A stretch of 64,000 bases of DNA, from NCBI GenBank assembly GCA_949825065.1, contig OX463839.1, positions 30,079,540-30,143,539 on the forward strand. Reading direction: 5' to 3'. This document shows, piece after piece, positions 1 to 13,400 of the stretch. This DNA is from Odontocerum albicorne. Its lineage: Eukaryota; Arthropoda; Insecta; Trichoptera; Odontoceridae. The notes below the pieces were generated by a model that worked only from the letters and a program-made list of their open reading frames with translations, was not told the origin of the DNA and made no database searches. Position numbers and translations under genes: made by a program. The first letter of the stretch is position 1, and each line of letters opens with the position of its first letter.

Positions 1-1137
1 ACCTCGTAACAATGTTCAGTAATTTTAATTATTTTATCAACTTTAATATGAGCCTCAAGTCTAATAAATAGCAAGTTATTTAGGTAAATACATTACATAA
101 GGTTGTATTGGGCCAAATTTGTGAGCTGTCACAGGACTCATCCTAGAATTTCCGAACTAAATTAAAAAGTATTTACGGAACAACATTAGCCAAGATCTAT
201 TAAGTCCACTTGCTCTTATGTCAATGGAATCAGAAATGTCAAAATTTTTTGATTCTGATTAATCAATATACACTTTTGCAATAGAATTATTAAAAGAAAA
301 ATAATTACGTTTTTATTTTTGTTGTTTTGGGAGCCTCAATACGAATTAGCCCAGGGCCCTTCTATTGTAAACCTAGCCTTGTGTTAGTATAATTATACAT
401 CTTACCTTATTATACATCTTACCTCATTGAGTCAAGGACTAAATTTCATTTACAGCTCATAAATTTTACTCTATAAAACAAATTTTCAACATTGGGTCGT
501 AGTTTGGGGATCCCTGCTTTAGATCACAGGTCTCCTTAAGCCTGTTTGAATTACTTTAAGATAGTAAAAAAATGGTTTAATTAATGCTCCTAGGTTTGAA
601 AACATACTCCTAAATAAATTGAGATTATTTTTAAAACACGAGATAATGAATACTGCATGCATGTACACAAAATTCGGGTATTGTTGCATGTGAAAAATAT
701 CTCTTATTCGTTTTAAAAAAAATTAATGTTTTTTTAGGATGTACTATGTACAGTAGGATAATAAAGTGAAGATGGTTTTTTTCAGTTTAAATCTTAAAGT
801 TTTTTTTATCCAAAAGCATATTTTTTTCATTTTTCAATGACTTCGAATACAGACTAAATTACAGTTTCATAAAAACAAAAAATATGTGGTAAATTCTTTA
901 ATGATCTCTATGTTAGGTGTTTTCCCAAAACTAATTGAAAATTTCTTCCAACTAAGCTAATATCATATGTTAGGTCAATCATTTGTTAGTTATTCGTTAA
1001 AGATCTCATCATACAGAGAGTAGTAAGCAATAGAAAGTAATTTTATTATTATGTCTTGTGTTTATGCTCTCTGAATATATTTCAGAAACCCTTCATTGTA
1101 AAATCAGATGTTTATGTCCCAATTAATTATTATATTA
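1..1137. other. AT-rich non-genic stretch
   Basis: I see no open frame with protein-like composition, no terminal repeats and no tandem array here. It is AT-rich flank of the first mariner element. Confidence 0.5.
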
Positions 1138-2437
1138 TTTGGTGCACAAATTAGTTCGGTCCGTTTTTATGTGTTCAAAAATGCATTTATTTCTAAACAA
1201 AATGAATGAACAGATCAATTAAAGTATTGTCCATCGCTGGCTACTACTTTTTTCCATCTCTCAGGCAATTTTCGAATTCCATCTCGAAAAAATGACTCGT
1301 CTATTGAGGCGATCCAAGTTTGGAGCCAATTTTCGATTTCTACGAAAAAAGTGAGCCGGTGACATGCCAAATCGTGCTGCATCCTTCGGAACAACCAGTA
1401 ATCAGAAGAAGCAATGTCCGGGGAATACGGCGGGTGCGGTAAAACATCCCATTTGAGCGTTTCCAAATATTTTTTTACGACTTTTGCGACATGAGGCCGA
1501 GCATTGTCATGAAGAAGAATAACTTTATCATGTCTTTGTTCGTATTCCGGCCGTTTTTCTCGCAATGTACGGCTCAAACGAATTAATTGTAGCCGATACC
1601 GATCGCTCGTAATGGAATCGCCAGGTTTCAGCACCTCATAGTAAACAACGACCCTTTAGTCCCACCAGTTACAGACCATGATCTTCGAACCATGTATGTT
1701 CGGTTTTGGTGTTGATGTTGAGGTCGATGGCAACGATTGACCGGGCTTAGCGTAGTATTTTTTCTTCTTGGGGTTGTTGTAGAATATCCACTTCTCATCT
1801 CCAGTTACAATCCGATGCAAAAAACCTTTTCTTTGTTGCCTTTGAATCAGCTGCTCGCAAGTGAAAAATCGCCTTTCAACGTCTCTCGGTTTCAGTTCAT
1901 AAGGCACCCAATTTCCTTGTTTTTGAATCATTCCCATGGCTCTCAATCGTACGGAAACGGCTTGTTGAGTCACTCCCAATGATTCTGCAAGCTCCTCTTG
2001 CGTTTGACTCTGATCTTCTTCGAGTAATGCCTCTAATTCTTTGTCCTCGAATTTTTTTGGCTGTCCAGAACGAGGCTTGTCTTCGACGTTGAAATCTCCA
2101 TCCTTGAAACGTCGAAACCATTCCCTACATGATTTATCAGTTGGAGCAGCGTCACCATAAACTTCGACAAGCATTCGATGGGTTTCTGCTGCACTTTTCT
2201 TCCAATTAAAGCAGAAAATTAAAACCTCTCGCAAATGCTGCTTGGTTAACACAAAATTCGACATTTTCAACACTGTACAAAACAAGGTTTTTGCATGAAA
2301 CTCAAAGCGATATAAACTGAATATTATTGGCAGATGTCTAACCTCTCTGAAACCGCCAAAATCGGCTGTCACTATGAACCATTCATAACAGCCAGAGCCA
2401 TCTTTTGGAAACGGACTGAACTAATTTGTACTCCCAA
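1138..2437 (-). mobile_element. Full-length mariner element, lineage 1 (1300 bp)
   Basis: The ends are imperfect terminal inverted repeats: TTTGGTGCACAAATTAG at the left, and the right end read on the other strand gives TTGGGAGTACAAATTAG. Both are followed by TTC.GTCCGT and flanked by the TA dinucleotide that mariners duplicate. Length is canonical for mariner. The element carries one transposase frame on the minus strand with a single in-frame stop, so it is a recent but inactive copy. Confidence 0.9.
1215..2264 (-). pseudogene. mariner transposase, one in-frame stop
   Basis: This is a cut-and-paste transposase of about 349 codons, the usual mariner length. The N-terminal half holds the paired helix-turn-helix DNA-binding region. 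The catalytic DD34D triad is visible: VTGDEKW, LLHDNARPH, and the D of SPDIASSDY, which lies 35 residues after the D of HDN. The start is the ATG that opens MSNFVLTKQ; an upstream frame extension lacks homology. The only lesion I see is TAA at 1656-1658, after VCNWWD, where relatives have Gln. The frame is open on both sides of it. Confidence 0.85.
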
Positions 2438-2479
2438 TACAATTCTGTGTCTGCTCACGTTTTGCTTTCCAAAAAGTTT

Positions 2480-4000
2480 TAGTTACATATTTTCAATATT
2501 TGATAATCCTACTTATATATTTTACTTACAGTATTTATAGATGTTCACGGCATCACATGTTTAGCATAGTAGCTAAGCATTCTAATATTTTACTCAAAGT
2601 ATTTATAGATGTTCACGGTATCACATGTTTAGCATGGTAGCTAAGCATTCTGGTAGTTTAACATTTTACTTATAGTATGGTATCACATTTTTAGCATGGT
2701 AGCTAAGCATTGTGGTAGTTGAGCATTTTATTAGGTGTTAACATAAGTTGTGTCCGTTTTTTTCCCATTTAAAAATGAGCACCAAAAGTAAAACAAAATG
2801 GTAAAGGTTATACGTCATTCGAAATAAAATTTTCTGCTCTATAGGATATTGTGTTTGCTTTTACGTTACATATTTTATTTTATTTTAATTTAATACAAGC
2901 CTTCAAAATGGAATGTCAGGTAGACGAGAGTGAGCATTTTCGACATCTCCTTCTGTTCGCGTTCAATCGAGGGAATAAAGCTGCCAAAGCTGCTCGCGGT
3001 ATTTGCGAAGTGTACGGTGAAGATGCTATGAATGAAAGGACAGCTTGTCGATGGTTTTTGTGTTTCAAAGAAGGCAATTTTGACCTGAAAGACATGGAGC
3101 GTTCCGGACGACCAGTGGACTTCGACAAGACCGCTTAAACCATATTATTCATGAAGATCTCCATCATTCGAAAGAACGTCATTCCCCTCTACCATTGTGG
3201 TTTTCTTTTGGTGCTCATTTTTAAATTGGAAAAAAACAGACACAACTTATGTTAACACCCAATACTTATAGTATTTATAGATGTTGACGCTATCACATGT
3301 TTAGAATTGTAGCTAAGCACTTTGGTAGTTAAGCATTTTACTTTTAGTATTTATAGATGTTCACGGTATCACATGTTGAGCATGGTTGCTAAGCATTCTG
3401 GTGGTTAAGCATTTTACTCAAAGTATTTATAAATGTTCACAGTATCACATGTTTAGCATGGTACCTAAGCATTCTGGTAGTTAAGCATTTTACTTATAGT
3501 ATTTATAGATGTTCACGGTATCACATGTTTAGCATGGTAGCTAAGCATTGTGGTAGTTGAGCATTGTACTTATAGTATTTATAGATGTTGACGCTATCAC
3601 ATGTTTAGCATGGTAGCTAAGCATTCTGGTAGTCAAGCATTTTGTTTTAAGTATTTATAGATGTTCACGATATCACATGTTTAACATGGTAGCTAAGCAT
3701 TCTGGTAGTTAAGCATTTTACTTTAAGTATTTATAGATGTTCACGGTATCACATGTTTAGCATGACTGCTAAGCATTCTGGTAGGAAATCATTTTACTCA
3801 AAGTATTTATAGATGTTCACAGTATCACATGTTTAGTATGATAGCTAAGCATTGTGGTAGTTGAGCATTGTACTTATAGTATTTATAGATGTTTACGCTA
3901 TCACATGTTTAGAATGGTAGCTAAGCATTCTATTTTTAGTATTTGTAGATGTTCACAGTATCACATGTTTAGCATGGTAGCTAAGCATTCTGGTTTCCTG
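2480..4000. repeat. Minisatellite, ~76-bp unit, about 12 copies, split by a mariner
   Basis: A unit containing GTATTTATAGATGTTCACG, then TATCACATGTTTAGCATGG, then TAGCTAAGCATTCTGG recurs about every 76 bp. Two copies lie left of the element at 2731-3262 and about ten right of it. Units differ by scattered substitutions, and the last are truncated near 3990. Spacing is continuous with no unique spacers, so this is a tandem satellite and not a CRISPR-like array. Confidence 0.9.
2731..3262 (+). mobile_element. Internally deleted mariner, lineage 2 (532 bp)
   Basis: Terminal inverted repeats read TTAGGTGTTAACATAAG at the left and TTGGGTGTTAACATAAG at the right (reverse strand), both continuing TTGTGTC, with TA on each side. 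The plus strand keeps the N-terminal part of a mariner transposase (from ATG at 2908, starting MECQVDESEHFRHLL) up to about residue 76, after which the catalytic region is gone. It is non-autonomous and shares ends with the larger copy at 6445-7458. It has inserted inside the minisatellite, so it is younger than the array. Confidence 0.88.
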
Positions 4001-4107
4001 TGGGTTTGGCGCTCAGGAAGCCAAGCGCTACTTTTTTCAGTCAGTTTTATTTAAATTTTTAAATATTCTAAGCAGGTACCTAACATAAAGATTTTATTTT
4101 AGTAATT

Positions 4108-4191
4108 AGGAGACTATGTTGACGAATAAAGAAGAATTTTGGCAAACAAATATTGATTTAGTAGTTAGTCCCGGGACTTATTGATCGATGT
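4108..4191 (+). mobile_element. Solo 3' end of mariner lineage 4
   Basis: The stretch from AGGAGACTATGTTGACGAA to the terminal repeat TCCCGGGACTTATTGATCG matches the 3' ends of the elements at 31653-32615 and 59875-61171. Only the C-terminal codons and the right terminal repeat remain. Confidence 0.8.
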
Positions 4192-4459
4192 GTTATATAT
4201 ATGTTATTCTTTATAACGTGTAGACTAAGTTATTTACAAAAGAGTTTCAAAATGGTATTAAATAATTACAAATTAGATATTCATTTTACATTGGATTATA
4301 AAGTATTTTTATAAATGGTTAAAAATATATGAAATAATAAAATATTTGTTTTTATTTATTATATTTTATACAATTATTTTCTATGCATAATGCTTTGAAA
4401 TCTTTTGAGCAAAATATGGTTCTTTCGTGTATTTGAAAGTGTTGGTTTTCCTTATTTTA

Positions 4460-7400
4460 TTAATTAATCTTGATCTGTAAACATAAATAAGGTTAGCAAT
4501 TAGTAACAAATTAGTAAAAAATATTAGTATTTATTAGTATTTGCATTCATTCTTCACTAAAACAATACTCACCTGAGAATATTCCAACTCAATATCTGGC
4601 AGGGAGTTGTCTGCCACCATCTTTTTGAAATATGATGCAGACTTCTTTCCAGCCCTAGGCAATCTTGGATCAGATATATTGACAGAGAAAAGTCCAAAAC
4701 GTTCGCTAAAATATTAAACAATGTGTATGAATATATAAATAGAAAAATGAATGCTTTTACTTTAATTCTTCATTTGAATAATACGAGTAGTAACATTATC
4801 TTTATACAATGTGAACTTAAATTGATAATATTTTTCATAAAAATACATTTCTCAATTAGACATTTTTTTATATAGTAGGTATACGAGTATAAACTGTGAA
4901 TTAGAAAATTGTTTTTTTAGATAAATTCTGGCTATGAGCTCACTAACTTTAAGTTAGTGATTTTTTTAAATATTATTATACATAACACATCCCATACCTA
5001 CATGATGTATTCAAGTGTATAAACGGATAAAAGACATAACCCTCAACATATTATGTGTACCATATTTGATAGAAATGACATAAAAAAAACTTCAATGTGT
5101 TAATTACTTAAATGCATGTAAGCATATATCTAAATCTTAGTAACACTACTTGGATAGAATATATATTTAGATTTTCATAAGAAATTATACAATTTTACAT
5201 TCTTCCTCTCATATTTGGAAAAATGAAGATTATACTTATTTGCCCATAATTTTAATATATATGTACTTCAATGGGATGTAATGGCAGAAATTACAAAAAA
5301 TATTACAAAACTAGTGATTTTAAAAGAAAACTAGATTTTTTTTTTTATCAGAACCTCAAAACTTTATTCCTTTTTTTATGGAAAGCATTTTTTTTAAATA
5401 AAAAAATAATAGATATGACCGAAGTCATAGGTATCCATCCTTATACCCTCGAACAACAGGCGGAAAAAGTGTCTGTGTCATTCGAGGGGAGTAGCATAGC
5501 GCGGGGTTCGAACCGACGATCTTCCGCATGGAAGTCCATTGTGTTATCGCACAGCCATGCATCTCTGAACCTTGATTATTTGTTTCATCAGAAATGACAT
5601 TTCAATTAGATTTGTTTTCAATAAATAAAAAATGATGAATAATAAGATTTACTTATGAATAATATTAGTCAATCTATGAACTCAATATATTTATAAAAAA
5701 ACTAAAAATTTATATAGTGCTATTTCATAACATTAATTAGCTCAAGAGGGCTGAAAGAATTTATGTAAATACTGGGACACTGAGATAACAGTAAATTCAG
5801 TTGAAAATAGTTATCCCAGTAAAATTTTTTACTAGTATTACATTATTTTTATCTACTATACTTACGAAAATCCTGCTCTCCATTCAAAATTGTCCATGAG
5901 AGTCCACGCTACATATGCAGTGATATTTACGTTATCATCATACAGTGCAATCAGCAATTCAGATAGATAATCCTAAAAATAGGTGTACATATTGTGAACA
6001 TCATACACTGCAATCAGCAATTCAGATAGATAATCCTAAAGATAGGTGTACATATTGTGAACTATTGTATAATTAATATAACATAACATACATATAAGAT
6101 AAGAAATATTTTTGAATTCGTATTTTCATCAGCATGAAATAATAATACTTGTTATATTACCCCCAAAAAGCTAAGTAACATAACATATACTAATATCAAA
6201 TCATTTGAAGTAGTATTATATGCTGGTATTTATTTTTTTACATATTTTAAAACAAAATTATTTGTTTCATTCTTGTAAGAGTTAAAGTGAACAATTAATG
6301 TTTTAAAACTTAACGTACGACAAAAACTAAAAACTTTCTATTTGAGTTTTCAAATTTTACATTAAATATTTGAGTCAAAAAGAAATATCTCCCAGTGAAC
6401 CTTCCACATGAAGTTAAAAAAAAATATAATATAATGATACACTATTGGGCGTTAACATAAGTTGTGTCCGTTTTTTTCCAAGTGAAAAGAACAAGAGGAC
6501 ACAAAAAAAAATTACAACAAATTAGTCAATAATGTATTCTCCTTCATTATTTTACAACAAATTAGTCAATAATGTATTCTCCTTCATTATTTACAACTTC
6601 TTGCCAACGTTCTACAAGTTTTTCAATGCCTGTGTGACAAAAAACCATCCGGTCTTGACTCGAGGACGCCTTGCCAATCCCACCAGATGCAAATCATCAT
6701 CTTGCGCGGATGCAAACCTTGTTTCGCTCTGGGCGTTGCTTGTTGACCATAACTCACCCATTCTTTCCGTTTCTTCATATTCACATAAAGGCACCATTTT
6801 TCATCATCTGTAATGATGCGGTAAAGGAACCTTTGCTTGTGGCCATGCGTAGCTCAATGACGCGCAAGAAAACCAGCAGAAATTGTCGAATGTTGATTTT
6901 TGTTATTTTCCCTCAAAACATGTGGAACCCAAGCGCCGAACTTCTGGACTTTTCCCATTGATTTAAGATGGCGGTAGACAGTCATGTGATTACAATTCAT
7001 CTGCTCAGCCAATTCTACGGTGGTTTGAAGGGGATCTTCATGAATAATATGGTTTGAGCAGTCCTCATCGAAGTCCACTGGTCGTCCGGAACGCTCCATG
7101 TCTTTCAGGTCGAAATTACCGTCTTTGAAACACAAAAACCATTGATGAGGTGTCCTTTCATTCATAGCATCTTCACCGTACACATCGCAAATATCGCGAG
7201 CAGCTTTGGCAGCTTTATTCCCTTGATTGAACGCGAACAGAAGGAGGTGTCGGAAATACTCACTTTCGTCTACTCGACATTCCATTTTGAAGTCTTGTAA
7301 TCAAATAAAATAATATATGTAACATAAAAGCAAACACAATATCTTGTAGAGCAGAATTTCTTTTTTCGAATGACGTATAACCTTTACCATTTTGTTTTAC

Positions 7401-10400
7401 TTTTGGTGCTCATTTTTAAATTTGGAAAAAAACGGACACAACTTATGTTAACACCTAATATAAAGGGTCCTTAAAATGACATATTTCGTATTTTACAGCA
7501 TTTATGCCATATGATAAATAAGTTTTAAATATTTTATGACAGGTATTAAATCTGTTTTGTTATTATTTATACCAAATAACTACTTACGTTAAAATATGAA
7601 ATTCGGTCATTGTCTTGAAGTCCTCCACGATCAGAAACTCCATTCTCAGTAACCATTACCTCAGGACTTCCATATTCTATATTAACCCAACGAAGCATAT
7701 CACCAAATCCTTTGGGCCATATCTTAAATCAAATCAAAATTATTTTCTACTTGAACAAAATTAATTTATTTTTAAAAAAATATAATAAATTATTTATTTA
7801 AACAATTTTTATTTCATTTGCGACCGGAATGTAAATAATGAATTATTGATGAAAAAAAATGTAGAATGCAAATATAAGTAGGAGTTGCAGAGAACGACCG
7901 AGAAAAATCTGGTTGAATAAAATAAATGAGGCGAAGAAAGTAAGTTGTGATAGGAAAGTTTCGCGCTCTGTCTACCCCAATAGGGAAATGGCATGATGAT
8001 ATGTATGTTTAATTCAAATAAAAATTCATATCAGTTTTTGTACTTGAATCAAATATTTTAAAAATATAAATATTAACCCTGAGCCACTCCGATGCAGATG
8101 GTTTACCAATTTCAAGTGAGACAACCGCACCAATATCTTTCAGCCAAGATGGGGACTGGGCACTGGGGTCGAGGCCTGGCGATACCAAGTGGGTGGTGTA
8201 GTGGTTGATACCCAAGATGTCTGCTGTCCCCCTTATGCGATCTTTCCATTCTTCACTCATCTCTGGCAAACGGGATCGGGGCAACCCTTCTGCTTGACTT
8301 TGCGCAGCCACCTGGTCAATCATTGCTTGAGGATATCCACCTTTGCTTGTATAAATTGGATGTGCGAACCATCCAAACTAGAAATAAGAAAATAAATTAA
8401 AATTTATTTTTTCCATTTCATTTATTATTTTGTAAACGTGTACAATTACTTCCAATCAATCAGCTCATCTTGAATATGATAAGTTGGTTTAATCCATGAC
8501 AGATTTTCCAAAAAAATATTAATTTAAATTCCAATAAAAAAAATTACTAATAAACAACAATAAAAGACATGATTACGCCAACTCAGATTATCATCAAGAA
8601 GGATACCAAGATTTTTTTCACGTGATGAATATGGAATCACAGTATTATTGATTTCAATAGAGGAAAGATGTTGAAAGGTTTTTGACAGAAGATATCCACT
8701 TCCGACGACAATTGATTGTGATTTTAGAGGATTCATGAGTAGATAATTTTCTTTAGACCACTGGGTGATACATCTGAGGTCTTGATTCATGATAGCAGCA
8801 GAAGAAACATCTCTGGGATGGAAGCAAGTGTAGAATTGAAGATTGTCTGCTTTTAGATGATATTTGCTCCACAACTGTCTAGTTATGAAGTCAATGAAGA
8901 TTGAAAACAGGAATGATGATAGTATTCCACCTTGTAGAAATCCAGTCGCCAGCAGAATTTCATCAGACAATTGGTTTGATATTTTTATCTGATGTCTACG
9001 CCCATGCAAATAGATTATGGACTATTTCAAGACATGAAGTGATATGTTTAGATATTTCATATGTTTAGATACTCAAATAGCAACATAAAATCAACTGAAT
9101 GAAAAATCACTACCAGCAGTATGATGAGTGTTACGAATATGTTAATATCACATATCGGAATATCTACAAACGTTTCTTTGTAGTTCATCTTCCTGAGGTA
9201 AGTGCTTTGCAGTTTGGGATATAGATCCAGGGAAGTACCTAATCTAATGGGCGCAACAACCACCTTCCTATCATTACGCTCAAATTATATGTAATATTAA
9301 ACCATGGAAATTGTTATACTTAATATTAAATCAGGGCCAGTGAGTTTAGATTCAAGATATCTTTAATTTTTACTATGATTGTTGAGGCTTAACGACCTTT
9401 ATAAACTATTGAAAAGGGTCTAACAAATCAAAATTTTAAGAAATTAATATTTGTTTTAGAATCAGATTACTGGCTTTGATTCAATCTAATACATGGCTGC
9501 ACGGTAATATACTGAACTTCCGTTTGGAAGGTTACTGGTTCGAATCTTGCACTGTGCTACTTCTCTCGAATGACAGGTATTTTTCCACCTAGTATTTGGG
9601 AATGTGTATACCTATGACTTCAGTTATATCAATTATTTAAAAAAAATGTTTTTCCTTACAATAAATTACCTTTTATTCTACACTTAACTGTTAAACTGTT
9701 GTCTGGTTGGTAGGAAGAGATTGTCATTTGACAATAAACACTCTGGATCAGGGGTGGCCAAACCGTGGCGCATGCGCCAAACGTGGCACATTGGATGATT
9801 ACAAGTGGCGCATTGCATCCTTGCGCCTACTTATTCTTTTAAAATAGGCGTCATAACTGAATCCATCTTCATATTTTCAACACCAAAGTGCTCTCAGTTC
9901 AAACCAAACATTAAAAGACTAGCGAAATCCAAACAGGCTCAAAAGTTTCAATAAAGGTATGTAATGTTTATGTGCTGTAATAGATATTGTTTTTCATACA
10001 ATAATTAAATCATTTAAAAATGTTAATTATGTCTATAAGCATACTTTTATTTAAAAGATAGCATATTAAGCATATGCCAGGACTCCTTCTAGTGAGTAGA
10101 GATAACATACAACTCCAAGTTCCAAGCTGGTCTCGCTCTCAGTACTTCATCTCTCTCTCACCACATCCAACAACTGTGGTCTAGAGTTATCTTCACAAAA
10201 CGAGACTCTCCGGCAGCTGTAGCACCATCAGTGGGGTCCACGACAGCAATCACCCTCTCGTCCAAGATATCATTTATGACTATTGTAGATTGGTGCTCCA
10301 ATAAACATGTGTCTTTTGAAATGGTGTAAATTAATCAATTGAATTGCGTGATTGAGTTATTCCTTTTTCTCCTCTAAGCTAAGCAGATCCTACCCCTATC

Positions 10401-13400
10401 CCTATTTTACTACCCCAAACGTGAACGTAAGAAGGTAAAAAAAGTGCTTGAGTTGTATGGCGCATCTGAACTCGTCTGAAAAAATTGGCCCATGGTATGC
10501 AAAAGGTTGGCCACCCCTGCTCTAGATTATACACCATGCTCTTAAGTTCGAAGTATTTAAAAACCTTACAATTATTTGTTCAGCATTAAAGAACTGGTTT
10601 TTAATTTTGATTTTAATTTCATTTAAATATATTCAGCATTTTAATTGAAAAGAAAAACAGAAATGACAATAAAAAGCATACCTTGAATTGATTAGCTACT
10701 TTCGCCAAAGCAACATGTGACGAGTTATTAGAATCCAGAGGAGCATACCAAATGGAGTTGATGCTGATCATAATCCTTCCTTTTTGAACTGGTCGGAATG
10801 TCTTGTCGTACAAGTTATAAGACACAGCATGTGCTTTCAGAAGAGTATGACCACATAAGTAATTTCCTACACCATGACTGTTAATAGCTGGTGCTTTCTT
10901 TTCATCACCATAACCATCTTCACAAATCTCATATGGTTCGTTAAAAGTAATCCATAATTTTACTCTATCTCCAAAAGCTTCGTAACAAACGTGAGAATAG
11001 TCCTCAAAATAGTCAACCATATAAGGATTGGCCCAGCCACCCAAGTCCATCAGAGCTTGTGGCATATCCCAATGGAATAATGTAACCTAATCAAACATAG
11101 AAGTAAATAAAAATACTATTAGTTGGTCAAATACATATTTTTCAGGTATTTACATTATACTCGTACGTAAAATACTTGTAACATTGACTTAATTGTAAAG
11201 GGCAGGTAAACAATATTCTATTCATTTACAGTGTATTCAACAAGTGAGGGTAAATTTAAAAGTTCACCACCTAACCAAGCATGACCTCCGTGGCCTAGTT
11301 GGTAAAACACTTGCCTCCCAATCCGGAGGTTGCGGGTTTGATTCCTGTTGGAACCTGGATTTTTTAAAAAGGATTCCAGTCTGGTTTTCATTTATGGCCT
11401 CTTTAACATCTTTTTGATTGGTTGGAAGATATTATTATACAGCAATAAGCCCCCAAGTTGTATGTATACAACGAAAGTGTAATACAATACAAGAAAACGC
11501 AAATCTTTATGTGTTTATTTTTCAACTTCATTGTAATTTTTCTACCGTGATTCTTACATCACAATGCTCTACTTTTCAAAAATATTTATTGAAGTCTTCA
11601 AAACAGGTGTTAATGGCAAGTTCAATCTCTTTATTTGTTCAAAATTACTCTTCGGTTTTTATGAAAATTTTCAATAAGAAACTGGGGTTTATCAATGTGA
11701 CAATAATTAAAATTGAATTGTGCCAAAGCTTAATCCTTTAAATTATTCAATGAACTAATGTACTGGCACACATACATACCTATGATAATGTTTGACTTAT
11801 AAATTAGGCATAATAAGATATTAATAACTATAATTAATGATAAAATAGAACAATCATAACAATATACTGTAATAAGGGTTATATGAATCTGCTTTCTATC
11901 TCTTAAAATATCTTATTGTACTGTATTCACCTTCTTCTTGTTATAATGCAATGATACGATAGATACAGTGGGATGAATGACATGGCATTAGACTACTATT
12001 GACTTTTTTTATTACTATTGAATTTAGCCATTAATATTTTTGAACCTCTGTTCACCGTAGGTAACTAAAACAGCAGATATAGGGAGATTACTATATTGAT
12101 CTCTCTATTACCAGGTTTATTTTCAATCCAGTATATGTAATAATTGGAAGCTAAATGTTAGAATTTAATTCTAAGAGTATAATACTCTCGTTAACGTTTT
12201 ATAATATTTTTCAAAATAAGGTGAATAGTTTGTTAGCAAAAAAAAAAAACAAAGTGTATTTTTTTCTATTTTTACTAACTATTTGAATTCATGTACAAGA
12301 TTTTTTTATCACGTTTTTTTTTCAATTTAAAGAAGTTAAATAATATTATTTATTACTTAATAAATGAATAATGTTATCATTTTAATAACATAAATCATTT
12401 TTCATTATCACAGTGAAGGGTTTAAATAGTCAGTTTACTTTAATATAGTGTGAAGCATTCCTGTTTATCTATAAGATTTTATGATTTCATATTAAGAATT
12501 GGAATATCCCTGATAACAGCGTATTAAGATTAAAGTGTTAAAATAATCATGTCACCATGACACACATCTCAGTAAAATTGTGAAATAAAATAATATATCA
12601 GTTTTAGAAAAAATCAGAAATGTAATTTTTGGTACGGATTTTGTTTTTTCTTATCAACTCATCAATTTATGTATACTATGAAAGTCAATTTCAAGTGCTT
12701 TAAAATTAGCCCTATATGATTTTTATATCAAAGGAATATACCATTCAGGAAATATCAACTATTATGTATTTCCAAAATACTTTTTTTTTGTCATTTATAA
12801 TAAATTTATAAGTTTATAATAAATTAACTACCTACCAAAAATATCTTAGTAAAAATACAATAATATTTAGTGTACTCCATGGGTACAAATGTAAGTCAAA
12901 AATCAAGAAAATCTAAAGGGGTAAGGTAGAATTTTCATTTGAATTATGATTGTCAGCTGGAATGACCCACCACTGTTTAGTAGCTGCCAATCTCTATATT
13001 CGGGTCTTGTGAGTTTACTATCGTGTCATGTTTTCAATTTTAAAACTATGTGTACGCACATGTAACAATAAACCCTATGTAAAATGCTCACAATGGGAGA
13101 GTAAATGTAACACCTCCGATCCCAACGCGGGCTTAAGCATTGATCAGCGGTAGAAAAATGCATAAGTGAGAGGGGCAGCAGGCCATTTTTTTAACTGCCC
13201 ATGCGCTAAAACACCTAGTTTAGCTCCTGTTGTTACTAATAAATAATAATTCCCAATTTAAAATATCAAAGAGAAAAAGTATGTCTTACCATTGGTTGAA
13301 TATTTTTCGAAATCAGCAGATCTATTAAATTGTCGTAATATTTTATTCCTTCGGGATTTATAAAATCAACTCTTCCAGTTGGAAGAATTCTTGCCCAAGA

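Noticed and set aside
2480..4000. Regularly spaced repeats that could be read as a CRISPR array
   Set aside because: Units are contiguous with no unique spacers, the unit is 76 bp and the host is an insect; it is a minisatellite.
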